Made by a program: the position numbers and the translations under genes. A DNA stretch of 64,000 bases from Streptomyces sp. V4I2 (lineage in GTDB: Bacteria; Actinomycetota; Actinomycetes; Streptomycetales; Streptomycetaceae): assembly GCF_030817655.1 (NCBI RefSeq), contig NZ_JAUSZM010000003.1, positions 3,658,001-3,722,000 of the forward strand, read 5' to 3'. The notes below the pieces were generated by a model. It saw nothing but the letters and a program-made list of their open reading frames with translations, had not been told where the DNA came from and made no database searches. Within the stretch, counting starts at the first letter, position 1. Each line of letters opens with the position of its first letter. This document shows positions 53,093-62,528 of this stretch, in pieces.

Positions 53093-55020
53093 TGGCGGGG
53101 CCTGCAGGACGGATGATGGCCGGGACCGGCCCCGACCACCATTCGATGGACTTCAAGGGGTCGGGCAAACGCCTCATGGCCCAGTTCAAGCCCGAGCGGC
53201 TGACCATCTACGCGCTGCTGATCTGCGTGACGGTGAGCGTCGCTCTGTCGGTCGTCGGGCCGAAGATCCTCGGCAGGGCCACCGACCTGGTCTTCGCGGG
53301 AATCATCGGCCGGCAGATGCCCGCCGGGTCGAGCAAGCAGGAAGTGCTCGACTCGATGCGCGAGCGGGGCGAGGGCTCCGTCGCCGACATGCTCCGCAGC
53401 ACCGACTTCACCCCGGGCAAGGGCATCGACTTCGATGCCGTCGGCCAGGTGCTGCTGCTCGCGCTCGCCGTGTTCGTGGTGGCCGGTGTGCTGATGCTGG
53501 CGGCCACCCGGCTGGTGAACCGGGCGGTCAACCGGACGATGTACCGGATGCGCGAGGACGTGCAGACCAAGCTGTCGCGGCTGCCACTGTCGTACTTCGA
53601 CAAGCGGCAGCGCGGTGAGGTGCTGTCCCGGGCCACCAACGACATCGACAACATCGGGCAGACCCTGCAGCAGTCGATGGGCCAGCTCATCAACTCCCTG
53701 CTCACCATCATCGGTGTGCTCGTGATGATGTTCTGGGTGTCCTGGCTGCTGGCGCTGGTCGCGCTCGTCACCGTGCCGCTGTCGTACGCCGTCGCCACCC
53801 GCGTCGGCAAGCGGTCGCAGCCGCACTTCGTGCAGCAGTGGCGCACCACCGGCAAGCTCAACGCGCACGTCGAGGAGATGTACACCGGGCACGCCCTGGT
53901 GAAGGTGTTCGGCCGTCAGGAGGAGTCGGCGCAGCAGTTCGCCGAGCAGAACGAGGCGCTGTACGAGGCCGGCTTCAAGGCGCAGTTCAACAGCGGGATC
54001 ATGCAGCCGCTGATGATGTTCGTGTCGAACCTGACGTACGTCCTGGTCGCGGTCATCGGCGGGCTGCGGGTGGCGGCCGGTGCGCTGTCCATCGGCGATG
54101 TGCAGGCCTTCATCCAGTACTCGCGGCAGTTCTCGATGCCGCTGACGCAGGTCGCGTCGATGGCGAACCTGGTGCAGTCGGGGGTCGCCTCGGCCGAGCG
54201 GGTCTTCGAGATCCTGGACGCGGAGGAGCAGGGCACGGACCCGATGCCGGGCGCGAAGCCCGAGGAGCTGCGCGGGCGGGTGGCGCTGGAGCACGTGTCG
54301 TTCCGGTACGACCCCGACAAGCCGCTCATCGAGGATCTGTCGCTGAAGGTCGAGCCGGGCCACACGGTCGCGATCGTCGGGCCGACGGGAGCCGGCAAGA
54401 CGACCCTGGTGAACCTGCTCATGCGGTTCTACGAGGTGTCCGGCGGCCGGATCAGCCTCGACGGCGTCGACATCGCGAAGATGTCCCGGGACGAACTGCG
54501 CTCCGGGATCGGCATGGTGCTCCAGGACACCTGGCTGTTCGGCGGCACGATCGCCGAGAACATCGCGTACGGCGCCTCGCGCGAGGTCACGCGCGGGGAG
54601 ATCGAGGAGGCGGCGCGCGCGGCCCACGCGGACCGGTTCGTGCGGACGCTGCCCGACGGCTACGACACCGTGATCGACGACGAGGGCAGCGGGGTCAGCG
54701 CCGGTGAGAAGCAGCTGATCACCATCGCGCGGGCGTTCCTGTCCGACCCGGTGATCCTTGTCCTCGACGAGGCGACGAGTTCGGTGGACACCCGGACCGA
54801 GGTGCTGATCCAGAAGGCGATGGCCAAGCTCGCGCACGGGCGTACGTCGTTCGTCATCGCGCACCGGCTGTCGACGATCCGGGACGCGGACACGATTCTG
54901 GTGATGGAGAACGGGTCGATCGTGGAGCAGGGCGCGCACGCGGATCTGCTGGCGGCCGACGGGGCGTACGCGCGGCTGTACAAGGCGCAGTTCGCGCAGG
55001 CGGTGGCCGAGGTGGACTGA
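53092..55020 (+). CDS. ABC exporter half-transporter (partner subunit)
   Basis: A 642-residue exporter. Six helices are spread over residues about 35-370, with an extra-long loop between helices 1 and 2 (MPAGSSKQEVLDSMRERGEG region). The ATPase domain has GPTGAGKTT, a divergent signature GVSAGEKQLITIARA and a canonical Walker B ILVLDEATSSVD. Paired with the preceding half-transporter, one composite ATP site would combine its own Walker motifs with the partner's perfect signature. The ATG overlaps the upstream stop (TGATG). Substrate unknown. Confidence 0.92.
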   Translation: MAGPAGRMMAGTGPDHHSMDFKGSGKRLMAQFKPERLTIYALLICVTVSVALSVVGPKILGRATDLVFAGIIGRQMPAGSSKQEVLDSMRERGEGSVADMLRSTDFTPGKGIDFDAVGQVLLLALAVFVVAGVLMLAATRLVNRAVNRTMYRMREDVQTKLSRLPLSYFDKRQRGEVLSRATNDIDNIGQTLQQSMGQLINSLLTIIGVLVMMFWVSWLLALVALVTVPLSYAVATRVGKRSQPHFVQQWRTTGKLNAHVEEMYTGHALVKVFGRQEESAQQFAEQNEALYEAGFKAQFNSGIMQPLMMFVSNLTYVLVAVIGGLRVAAGALSIGDVQAFIQYSRQFSMPLTQVASMANLVQSGVASAERVFEILDAEEQGTDPMPGAKPEELRGRVALEHVSFRYDPDKPLIEDLSLKVEPGHTVAIVGPTGAGKTTLVNLLMRFYEVSGGRISLDGVDIAKMSRDELRSGIGMVLQDTWLFGGTIAENIAYGASREVTRGEIEEAARAAHADRFVRTLPDGYDTVIDDEGSGVSAGEKQLITIARAFLSDPVILVLDEATSSVDTRTEVLIQKAMAKLAHGRTSFVIAHRLSTIRDADTILVMENGSIVEQGAHADLLAADGAYARLYKAQFAQAVAEVD

Positions 55021-55037
55021 GCGGGTCGCCCGGTGTC

Positions 55038-55061
55038 GGGGTGCCGCTGCGGCGGCACCCC
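55038..55061. terminator. Bidirectional terminator hairpin
   Basis: Perfect 10-bp stem ggggtgccgc / gcggcacccc with loop tgcg, in the 45-nt gap between convergent ABC-exporter and sigma-factor genes. No T-tract, as is common in Streptomyces. Confidence 0.7.
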
Positions 55062-55065
55062 GCGC

Positions 55066-56391
55066 TCAGTCCAGGTAACCCCTCAGCTGGTCCGCGAAGG
55101 CGTGGTCACGGAGTTTGTTCAGGGTCTTCGACTCGATCTGGCGGATCCTCTCCCGGGTCACGCCGAAGATGCGGCCTATCTCCTCCAGGGTGCGCGGGCG
55201 GCCGTCGGCGAGGCCGTAGCGGAGTTGTACGACCTTCCGCTCCCGCTCCCCGAGGGTCGACAGCACCGCTTCCAGGTGCTCCCTGAGCAGCAGGAACGCA
55301 GCGGACTCGACGGGTGATGCGGCGTCGCCGTCCTCTATGAGGTCGCCGAGGGCCACGTCGTCCTCCTCGCCCACGGGGGCGTGCAGGGAGACGGGTTCCT
55401 GGGCCAGGCGCAGGACCTCGCTGACCCGCTCCGGGGCCAGGTCCAGGTGGGCGGCGACCTCTTCCGGCGTCGGTTCGTAGCCCCGTTCCTGGAGCATGCG
55501 GCGCTGGACGCGGACGACCCGGTTGATCAGCTCGACGACGTGGACCGGGACGCGGATGGTGCGGGCCTGGTCGGCGAGGGCGCGGGACATGGCCTGGCGG
55601 ATCCACCAGGTGGCGTAGGTGGAGAACTTGTAGCCGCGGGCGTAGTCGAACTTCTCGACGGCCCTGATCAGGCCCAGGTTGCCCTCCTGGACGAGGTCGA
55701 GCATGGTCAGTCCGCGGCCCACGTACCGCTTGGCGACGGACACGACCAGCCGCAGGTTCGCCTCGATCAGGCGGCGCTTGGCCATGCGGCCCATCACGAT
55801 CAGCTTGTCCAGGTCGAGGGCCAACTGGCTTTCGACGTCGGGGGTGTTGCTCAGCTTCTCCTCGGCGAACAGGCCGGCCTCGACCCGGCGGGCCAGTTCG
55901 ACCTCCTCGGCCGCGGTGAGCAGCGGGATGCGGCCGATCTCCCGCAGGTACTGGCGGAACAGGTCCGAGGAGGGGGCGCCGTTGTCGGCGCGGCCGCGGG
56001 GCGGCTCGGGAACCTCGACGGATTCGGGGGCCTCGGCGCTGTCCAGCGCGTCGGCCGGCGGGGCCTCGGGCTCCGCCTCGGGGTGGTGCACGGCACGGTT
56101 CTGCGGCGGGACCGCGACGAGCGTGTCGGTCTCCGTGTCCGGTTCCGTGCCGTCGGTACGCGTGTCGGTCTGGGCGAGGGTCTGGGTCTGCACGGGGGCG
56201 ACCTCCAGGATGATCGCTGCTGAGGTGTGCGGCAGCGCTGCTTCGGGAGCGGAGTCGACGGCCTCGCCGCTGTCCGTCCCGTACGCGATGAGCGGAACCG
56301 CGGGGGTGTGGGATCCGTTGGGGACGGATCGGCCGCGCTCCGAGGACTCAGGCACCGGAACCCAGTGTGGAGTACGACACATCGCCGCCAC
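55066..56391 (-). CDS. hrdA: Primary-like RNA polymerase sigma factor (HrdA type)
   Basis: A group 1/2 sigma-70 factor of up to 441 residues. The N-terminal 125 residues are low-complexity and acidic. Then come region 1.2 (DLFRQYLREIGRIPLLTAAE), region 2 (RLVVSVAKRYVGRGLTMLDL, FDYARGYKFSTYATWWIRQA), region 3 (DQARTIRVPVHVVELINRV) and region 4.2 (LEEIGRIFGVTRERIRQIES). It lies just downstream of dnaG on the same strand, the arrangement I remember for hrdA in S. coelicolor. The start is uncertain: GTG at 56391, ATG at 56382, or GTG at 56355 (VPESSERGRS), which I suspect is the natural one. Confidence 0.88.
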   Translation of the reverse strand: MAAMCRTPHWVPVPESSERGRSVPNGSHTPAVPLIAYGTDSGEAVDSAPEAALPHTSAAIILEVAPVQTQTLAQTDTRTDGTEPDTETDTLVAVPPQNRAVHHPEAEPEAPPADALDSAEAPESVEVPEPPRGRADNGAPSSDLFRQYLREIGRIPLLTAAEEVELARRVEAGLFAEEKLSNTPDVESQLALDLDKLIVMGRMAKRRLIEANLRLVVSVAKRYVGRGLTMLDLVQEGNLGLIRAVEKFDYARGYKFSTYATWWIRQAMSRALADQARTIRVPVHVVELINRVVRVQRRMLQERGYEPTPEEVAAHLDLAPERVSEVLRLAQEPVSLHAPVGEEDDVALGDLIEDGDAASPVESAAFLLLREHLEAVLSTLGERERKVVQLRYGLADGRPRTLEEIGRIFGVTRERIRQIESKTLNKLRDHAFADQLRGYLD

Positions 56392-56461
56392 GAGGGGCGT
56401 GCGGGGACTTTTTGAGTCCGGTCCGTGACCGGGTGGTTACCGTGACGATCGCCGCCCGGCC

Positions 56462-58363
56462 TCAGAGTGCCGCGGGGCCCTGTTCCTGGAGTGCCCTGTC
56501 GTACCGCGTGAGGATCATCATCTCGTTCTGGATGGCGGCGACCTGGGCCGGGTCCGCGTTGTGGCCGAGCCGGGTCAGGGCGCTCTGGAGATCCGGGATA
56601 CGGCGGGCCACCGCCCTGCGGCGCACGGTCACCAGCTGTTCGCCCGCGTAGTTCTCGTCGACCGTCTTGCGCATGATCGCCTCGACCGCGAGTTCCGTGA
56701 CCATCGCGCGCACGGCGTCGTCCGGGGCCGCGTCACGGACCCGGACCAGGTACTCCTGCGAGTCCTGGACGCCGTACTCGGCGCCGCCCGCGTCCATGAT
56801 CGCCTGGCGTACGGCCGCGTAGGGCGGGGCGGTGAACTCGTCGATGCCGTACGCGTCGAAGGCCGGGGAGACCAGCTCGGGGCGCTGGAGGGCGAGCTTG
56901 AGGAGCTCGCGCTCGGTGGCGTAGACGGGGTTGCGGAGGTTGAGGGCCGGTCCTGACACGGCGGGCCGGGACGGGGCGTCGTACTGCTGCCCGCGGACCC
57001 GCTGCGGTGCCGGGCCCTGGCCGCCGCGGTCGCGGGCCCAACGGGCCAGCTGGGCGACCCGCTTGACGACGAACTGGGTGTCGAGGATGCCGAGCATGCC
57101 GGCGAGCTGCACGGCGACCTCGTGCTGGGCGCCGGTGTTCTTGATGCGGGCGACGATGGGGGCGGCCTCGTCCAGCGCCGCCGCGCGGCCCGCCGGGGTG
57201 TCCAGGTCGTAGCGGACGACGATCTGGCGCAGCGCGAACTCGAAGAGCGGGGTGCGGGGTTCGACCAGGTCGGCGACCGCCTCGTCGCCCTTGGCCAGGC
57301 GCAGGTCGCAGGGGTCCATGTTGTCGGGGGCGATCGCGATGTACGTCTCGGCGGCGAACTTCTGGTCGTCCTCGAAGGCGCGCAGGGCGGCCTTCTGGCC
57401 GGCCGCGTCGCCGTCGAAGGTGAAGATCACGCGGGCCGAGCCGTTGTCCATCAGCAGACGGCGGAGGATCTTGATGTGGTCGCTGCCGAAGGCCGTACCG
57501 CAGGTCGCGATCGCCGTCGTCACTCCTGCCAGGTGGCAGGCCATGACGTCCGTGTAGCCCTCGACCACGACCGCGCGGCTCGACTTGGCGATGTCCTTCT
57601 TCGCCAGGTCGATGCCGTAGAGGACCTGGGACTTCCGGTAGATCGCCGTGTCGGGGGTGTTGAGGTACTTGGGGCCGTTGTCCGTCTCGTAGAGCTTGCG
57701 GGCGCCGAAGCCGACCACTTCCCCGCCGATGTCGCGGATGGGCCACATCAGGCGGCCGCGGAAGCGGTCGATGGGGCCGCGGCGGCCCTCCTGGGAGAGG
57801 CCGGAGAGGAGGAGCTCCTTGTCGGTGAAACCCTTGCCGCGGAGGTAGCGGGTGAGGTGGTCCCAGCCCTGGGGGCTGTAGCCGACGGAGAAGTGCTCGG
57901 CGGCGGACTGGTCGAAGCCGCGCTCGGCGAGGAACTTGCGGCCGGTCTCGGCCTCGGGGCTGGTGGCCAGCTGCTCCACGTACCACTGGGCGGCGACCTT
58001 GTGGGCCTCGACCAGGCGGATGCGTTCGCCGCGCTGGTGGGAGGGGTTGTACCCGCCCTCCTCGTAGCGCAGCGTGATGCCGGCCTGGGCGGCGAGGCGC
58101 TCGACCGCCTCGGAGAAGGAGAGGTGGTCGACCTTCATCACGAACGTGATGGTGTCGCCGCCCTCCTGGCAGCCGAAGCAGTGGAAGAGCCCCTTGCTCG
58201 GGCTGACCTGGAAGGACGGCGACTTCTCGTCGTGGAAGGGGCACAGCCCTTTGAGGTTGCCGCCGCCCGCGTTCCGCAGCTGGAGGTACTCGGACACCAC
58301 GGCGTCGATCGGGACCGCGTCCCGTACCGCCTTCACGTCCTCGTCGTTGATCCGTCCTGCCAC
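56462..58363 (-). CDS. dnaG: DNA primase DnaG
   Basis: A 633-residue bacterial primase that makes RNA primers at the replication fork. The CHC2 zinc finger is at residues about 41-66 (CPFHDEKSPSF, HCFGCQEGG). The RNA-polymerase core includes FVVEGYTD-like AVVVEGYTDVMACHLAG of the TOPRIM fold and FTFDGDAAGQKAALRAF. The C-terminal helicase-binding part ends at DRALQEQGPAAL. Single clear ATG start. An essential core gene with intact motifs. Confidence 0.96.
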   Translation of the reverse strand: MAGRINDEDVKAVRDAVPIDAVVSEYLQLRNAGGGNLKGLCPFHDEKSPSFQVSPSKGLFHCFGCQEGGDTITFVMKVDHLSFSEAVERLAAQAGITLRYEEGGYNPSHQRGERIRLVEAHKVAAQWYVEQLATSPEAETGRKFLAERGFDQSAAEHFSVGYSPQGWDHLTRYLRGKGFTDKELLLSGLSQEGRRGPIDRFRGRLMWPIRDIGGEVVGFGARKLYETDNGPKYLNTPDTAIYRKSQVLYGIDLAKKDIAKSSRAVVVEGYTDVMACHLAGVTTAIATCGTAFGSDHIKILRRLLMDNGSARVIFTFDGDAAGQKAALRAFEDDQKFAAETYIAIAPDNMDPCDLRLAKGDEAVADLVEPRTPLFEFALRQIVVRYDLDTPAGRAAALDEAAPIVARIKNTGAQHEVAVQLAGMLGILDTQFVVKRVAQLARWARDRGGQGPAPQRVRGQQYDAPSRPAVSGPALNLRNPVYATERELLKLALQRPELVSPAFDAYGIDEFTAPPYAAVRQAIMDAGGAEYGVQDSQEYLVRVRDAAPDDAVRAMVTELAVEAIMRKTVDENYAGEQLVTVRRRAVARRIPDLQSALTRLGHNADPAQVAAIQNEMMILTRYDRALQEQGPAAL

Positions 58364-58515
58364 GAGGTGAGTCTACGGGGCAGAACTGACACTCATGGGG
58401 CGCGGTGACCGACCCCCGGCCGGGGGTCCGGCCCGCCGTGCAGCGGCTATGGGATACAGCGTCCCCCGGGAATTGCAGCACGGGTGCGGTGTGACAGTCG
58501 ATCGCACTCGTCAGG

Positions 58516-59781
58516 TCATGAGGCCAGGCTGTCCAGCGGAACGTGCGGGTCCGCGAGCGCCTCGGTGTCCACCTGAGCCTTGGTACGAATCAGCTGCTGG
58601 ATGGGCTCTGTGACGTCCCACACGTTCACGTTCATCCCGGCCAGCACCCGGTTCTCCTTCACCCAGAAGGCGATGAACTCACGCTTTCCCGCGTCTCCCC
58701 GGATCACCACTTCGTCGTAGGACCCCGGGGGCGCCCAGCCGCTGTACTCCATCCCCATGTCGTACTGGTCGGAGAAGAAGTAGGGCACCCGGTCGTAGGT
58801 GAGCTCGCGGCCGAGCATCGCGCGGGCCGCCGCCGGACCGCCGTTCAGGGCGTTGGCCCAGTGCTCGACGCGCAGCCGGGCGCCGTAGAGGGCGTGGTGG
58901 AAGGAGGCCACGTCGCCGGCCGCGTAGATGTCGGGGTCGGAGGTGCGCAGCTGTTCGTCGACCACCACGCCGCCGCCGTGCGCGCGCTCGGCGATCCGCA
59001 GGCCCGCCGCCTCCGCGAGACCGACGCGGGGGGCCGCTCCGACCGCCGCGAGGACGTCGTGCGCGGGGTGCTCCTCGCCGTCGTCGGTGCGGGCCGCGAG
59101 GACCACGCCGTCCTGGCCGACGATCTCGGTCAGCCGGGCGCCGAAGTGGAAGCGGACGCCGTGCTCGCGGTGCAGCTCGGCGAAGAGGTTGCCGAGCTCG
59201 GGGCCGAGGGCCGCGTGCAGCGGAGTCTGGTTGTGCTCGACGACGGTGACCTCGGCGCCGTACTCGCGGGCCGCCGCCGCGACCTCCAGGCCGATCCACC
59301 CGGCGCCGGCGATCACGATGTGGCCGTTGTCCCGGCCGAGGGCGGCCAGCACGCCCTTGAGGCGCTCGGCGTGGGCGAGGCGCCGCAGATGGTGGACGCC
59401 CGCGAGGCCGGTACCCGGGATGTCCAGGCGGCGCGGCTCGGCGCCGGTGGCCAGAAGCAGCTTGTCGTAGCGGACGACGGTGCCGTCCTCGCCGAAGCGG
59501 ACCGTCTTCGCGGTGCGGTCGACGGCGTCCACCGTCTGGCCGAGGTGCAGCTCGATGTCGTTGCGCGCGTACCAGGCCGGTTCGTGCACGAAGACGCTGT
59601 CGCGCTCCTCTTTGCCGAGGAGGTAGCCCTTGGACAGGGGCGGGCGCTCGTACGGGTGGTCGCGTTCGTCGCAGATCAGTATCACGCGGCCGGTGAAGCC
59701 CTCCGCTCGGAGCGTCTCGGCCGCCTTCGCGCCGGCGAGACCGCCACCGACGATGACGAATGTCTGATCCGCGTCGACCAC
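58516..59781 (-). CDS. FAD-dependent pyridine nucleotide-disulfide oxidoreductase (ferredoxin/rubredoxin reductase-like)
   Basis: A 421-residue flavoprotein. FAD motif FVIVGGGLAGAKAAETL, NAD motif HIVIAGAGWIGLEVAAAA and DIYAAGDVASFHHALYG. The C-terminal domain (GMNVNVWDVTEPIQQLI) is typical of reductases serving ferredoxins or rubredoxins in oxygenase systems. A conserved neighbour of dnaG and dgt in Streptomyces as I recall. Its partner protein is not in view. Confidence 0.87.
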   Translation of the reverse strand: MVDADQTFVIVGGGLAGAKAAETLRAEGFTGRVILICDERDHPYERPPLSKGYLLGKEERDSVFVHEPAWYARNDIELHLGQTVDAVDRTAKTVRFGEDGTVVRYDKLLLATGAEPRRLDIPGTGLAGVHHLRRLAHAERLKGVLAALGRDNGHIVIAGAGWIGLEVAAAAREYGAEVTVVEHNQTPLHAALGPELGNLFAELHREHGVRFHFGARLTEIVGQDGVVLAARTDDGEEHPAHDVLAAVGAAPRVGLAEAAGLRIAERAHGGGVVVDEQLRTSDPDIYAAGDVASFHHALYGARLRVEHWANALNGGPAAARAMLGRELTYDRVPYFFSDQYDMGMEYSGWAPPGSYDEVVIRGDAGKREFIAFWVKENRVLAGMNVNVWDVTEPIQQLIRTKAQVDTEALADPHVPLDSLAS

Positions 59782-59916
59782 TTGATGCCTCCTCGTAAGG
59801 GTGCCGCCACATGCGAGCGTCCCGCACGCAGCGTGATGCGGGAAGAGGGAGTGCCCCGTTCAGGCCACGGAGGGTCACGTTCGGGCTTGTTTCACATCAC
59901 TCCTACCTCGGCAGTC

Positions 59917-61212
59917 TCAAAGGTGCCCCGTCAGGTGTGCGTGAAGCGAACGGGCCGAGGCGTCGGTCAGGGACGCGATCTGGTCGACGATCACCCGCTT
60001 GCGCGCGCGGTCGTCGGACGCCCGGTCGAACAGGGCGCGGAACTGGGGGTCCAGGCCGTCCGGCGCGCGGACGGTGAGCGCCTCGGCCAGCTCGGCGACC
60101 ACGATCCGCTGGTCGGCGCGGAGCCTCTCCTGCTCGGCGCGCTGCATGACGTACCGGTCGGCGACCGCCTTGAGGACCGCGCACTCGAGGCGGATCTCGT
60201 GGGGCACGACCAGTTCGGCGGTGTAGCGGGTGAGCCGCCCGGTGCCGTACGCCGCCCGTGTGGCGGCCTCGGCGGCGAGGCAGAAGCGGCCGATGAGCTG
60301 GCTGGTGGCGTCCTTGAGGCGGGCCTGGGCGACGGCCGAGCCGTCGTAGCCGTGCGGCCACCACTCCTGGTCCTGGAGGCGGTCGAGGGCCTCGGCGAGT
60401 TCGGCGGGGTCGGTGTCCTCGGGGACGTACCGGCCGATGGCGACCGCGAAGACCGCCCGGCGTTCCGGTTCGGCGTGCAGGCAGTTGGGGTCGATGTGGC
60501 CGGCGTGCAGGCCGTCCTCGACGTCGTGCACGGAGTACGCGACGTCGTCGGACCAGTCCATGACCTGGGCCTCGAAGGTGGTGCGGGTGCCGGGGGCACC
60601 CTTGCGGACCCAGTCGAAGACGGGGCGGTCGTCATCGTAGACGCCGAACTTCGGGGACTTCGGGTCGGCGGGGTGGGCGCCTCGGGGCCAGGGGTACTTG
60701 GTGGCGGCGTCCAACGTGGCCCGGGTGAGGTTGAGGCCGACGGAGCCTTCGGCGGTGAAGCGCTTGGGCTCGATGCGGGTCAGGAGCCTCAGCGACTGGG
60801 CGTTGCCCTCGAAGCCGCCGCAGTCGTCGGCGAACTCGTTCAGTGCCACTTCGCCGTTGTGGCCGAACGGGGGGTGGCCGAGGTCGTGGGAGAGGCAGGC
60901 GGCCTCCACCAGGTCGGGGTCGCACCCGAGGGCTGCGCCGAGTTCGCGGCCCACCTGGGCGCACTCCAGGGAGTGGGTGAGGCGGGTGCGAGGGCTGGCG
61001 TCCCAGACCTGGCTGCGTGTGCCGGGCGTTACCACTTGGGTCTTGCCGGCGAGTCTTCTGAGCGCGGAGGAGTGGAGTACGCGGGCTCGGTCGCGTTGGA
61101 AGGCGGTGCGACCTGGGCGTTTGTCCGGTTCGGTGGCCCAGCGGTCGACTGACGTCGGGTCGTAGCCGGGGGGTGGGATGTGGTTCTTGTGTGCGGGGTC
61201 GGTGCCTTCCAT
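59917..61212 (-). CDS. dgt: Deoxyguanosinetriphosphate triphosphohydrolase-like protein
   Basis: A 431-residue HD-domain dNTPase. Motifs: SSALRRLAGKTQVV, RTRLTHSLECAQVGRELG (first metal His), LSHDLGHPPFGHNGE (the HD pair) and YSVHDVEDGLHAG (last Asp). It cuts dNTPs to nucleoside and triphosphate, adjusting DNA precursor pools. The ATG at 61212 (MEGTDPAHKNHIPPPGYDP) is the family start; the frame continues upstream only as non-coding-like sequence. Confidence 0.93.
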   Translation of the reverse strand: MEGTDPAHKNHIPPPGYDPTSVDRWATEPDKRPGRTAFQRDRARVLHSSALRRLAGKTQVVTPGTRSQVWDASPRTRLTHSLECAQVGRELGAALGCDPDLVEAACLSHDLGHPPFGHNGEVALNEFADDCGGFEGNAQSLRLLTRIEPKRFTAEGSVGLNLTRATLDAATKYPWPRGAHPADPKSPKFGVYDDDRPVFDWVRKGAPGTRTTFEAQVMDWSDDVAYSVHDVEDGLHAGHIDPNCLHAEPERRAVFAVAIGRYVPEDTDPAELAEALDRLQDQEWWPHGYDGSAVAQARLKDATSQLIGRFCLAAEAATRAAYGTGRLTRYTAELVVPHEIRLECAVLKAVADRYVMQRAEQERLRADQRIVVAELAEALTVRAPDGLDPQFRALFDRASDDRARKRVIVDQIASLTDASARSLHAHLTGHL

Positions 61213-61379
61213 GTCTCGACAGTAAGGGCAGGTGGTGACAATTGGGGCTGCGCCTGTGCGTCTGCCGGGGTCTGTTGTGTCGCGGGTGCGGGTTGTCTTG
61301 GGCTGGTCGCGCCCACGCGGCGGAGCCGCACATCGACACAGCCCCGCGCCCCTAGGGGCGTCAGCCCTCGCCGGCGTTC

Positions 61380-62315
61380 CTAAGCCGAGGCCAGTGCCGG
61401 TTCCGTTGTCATCGCCGTTGCCAGGGACTGGTCGTAGCGGTGGAGGACGAGACGGGCCATCGCGGGGTGAGTACCGAGGGGAGCTGCGGCTATCCAGGGG
61501 GCCGCTTCCGCGCACTGGGTGGCGAAGAGGCCCGGGGCCGTGAAGTAGGAGGCCACCGCCACTCGGTCGCGGCCTCGGGCTGCGAGGGCGCGGATCGCCG
61601 TGTCGACCGTCGGGGTGGCGGCGGAGGCGTAGGCCGGGAGCACCGGTACGCCCAGGCGCTTCGCGAGGAGGTGGGCCGTGCGGCCCGTGTCGATCGCCGC
61701 CTCCGGGTCGCGGGAGCCGGCCGCGGCGAGGACGACCGCGCTGGAGCGGCGGGTGGTGTCGTCCATGCGGGTGCGCCAGCCGGCCTCGACGAGGCGGGCG
61801 TGCAGGGTCTCGACGAGGAGGGGGTGCGGGCCGAGCGGGGCGGCCACGCGCGTGTGTGCCCGGGCGGCGGCGGCCATCTCGGGGATGTCGCGCTTGACGT
61901 GGTAGCCGCGGCTGAGGAGCAGCGGTACGAGGACGGCCTCGCCGGTGCCGAGGGAGGCGAGCGTGTCGGGGAGCAGGGGCTCGTTCAGCTCGATGTGGCC
62001 GAGGCGCACGGGCAGACCGGGGCGCAGCTCGCGGACGCGCTCGATGAGCGTGTGGACCGTGCTCAGCGTGCGCGGGTCGCGGCTGCCGTGGGCGACCAGG
62101 ACGAGCGCGGGCGGCTCGGGGCGTCGGCGGCCGTCGAGGGAGACGAGGCCGAGCTGGGTGGCGAGCTGGCTGCTGATCCGGTTCATGATGTGCGCCGTAC
62201 TGTCGAGGTCGGCCCCCGGAAGCGGCAGGGCTCCGACGGGGAGGGTCGTGGTCTTCTCACGCGGAGTCTTCTCACGAGGAACGTTCGACTTGCTCGTCTT
62301 GCTCGTCGCCGTCAT
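61380..62315 (-). CDS. Sirohydrochlorin chelatase-like protein (CbiX/SirB family)
   Basis: A 311-residue two-lobed chelatase. The N-terminal lobe has the metal-site motif LVLVAHGSRDPRTL; the equivalent place in the second lobe reads VLAAAGSRDPEA, so its His is lost and only one active site remains, as in other fused members. The family inserts Fe or Co into sirohydrochlorin; iron gives siroheme, the cofactor of nitrite and sulfite reductases. That fits the nitrate reductase gene starting at 63355. The start at 62315 has weak ribosome pairing; an upstream frame start at 62345 is possible. Confidence 0.85.
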   Translation of the reverse strand: MTATSKTSKSNVPREKTPREKTTTLPVGALPLPGADLDSTAHIMNRISSQLATQLGLVSLDGRRRPEPPALVLVAHGSRDPRTLSTVHTLIERVRELRPGLPVRLGHIELNEPLLPDTLASLGTGEAVLVPLLLSRGYHVKRDIPEMAAAARAHTRVAAPLGPHPLLVETLHARLVEAGWRTRMDDTTRRSSAVVLAAAGSRDPEAAIDTGRTAHLLAKRLGVPVLPAYASAATPTVDTAIRALAARGRDRVAVASYFTAPGLFATQCAEAAPWIAAAPLGTHPAMARLVLHRYDQSLATAMTTEPALASA

Positions 62316-62528
62316 GAACCGATGGTGGCGGCGGGAGGTTGCCACCCCGTTGCACGGGAATGACGGGTGTTTTCGGGGGGTTCACGGTGGGGTGCAGGGG
62401 GTGTGTGAGGTCTTGTGACCTGCGGTTTCCCAGGCCAGAGTGAAGCTGGTCACGTGGGTGCGGGCGAACCGGGGGGGCCTTACAGGACGTCTCTGACTGT
62501 CGAAAGCCGACCGGGGAGGGACCGTCCG

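Noticed and set aside
58543..61152. A long plus-strand open frame of about 870 codons opposite the FAD reductase and dgt genes
   Set aside because: Both minus-strand genes have textbook motifs; the plus frame is a valine/glycine-rich GC shadow that spans two genes.
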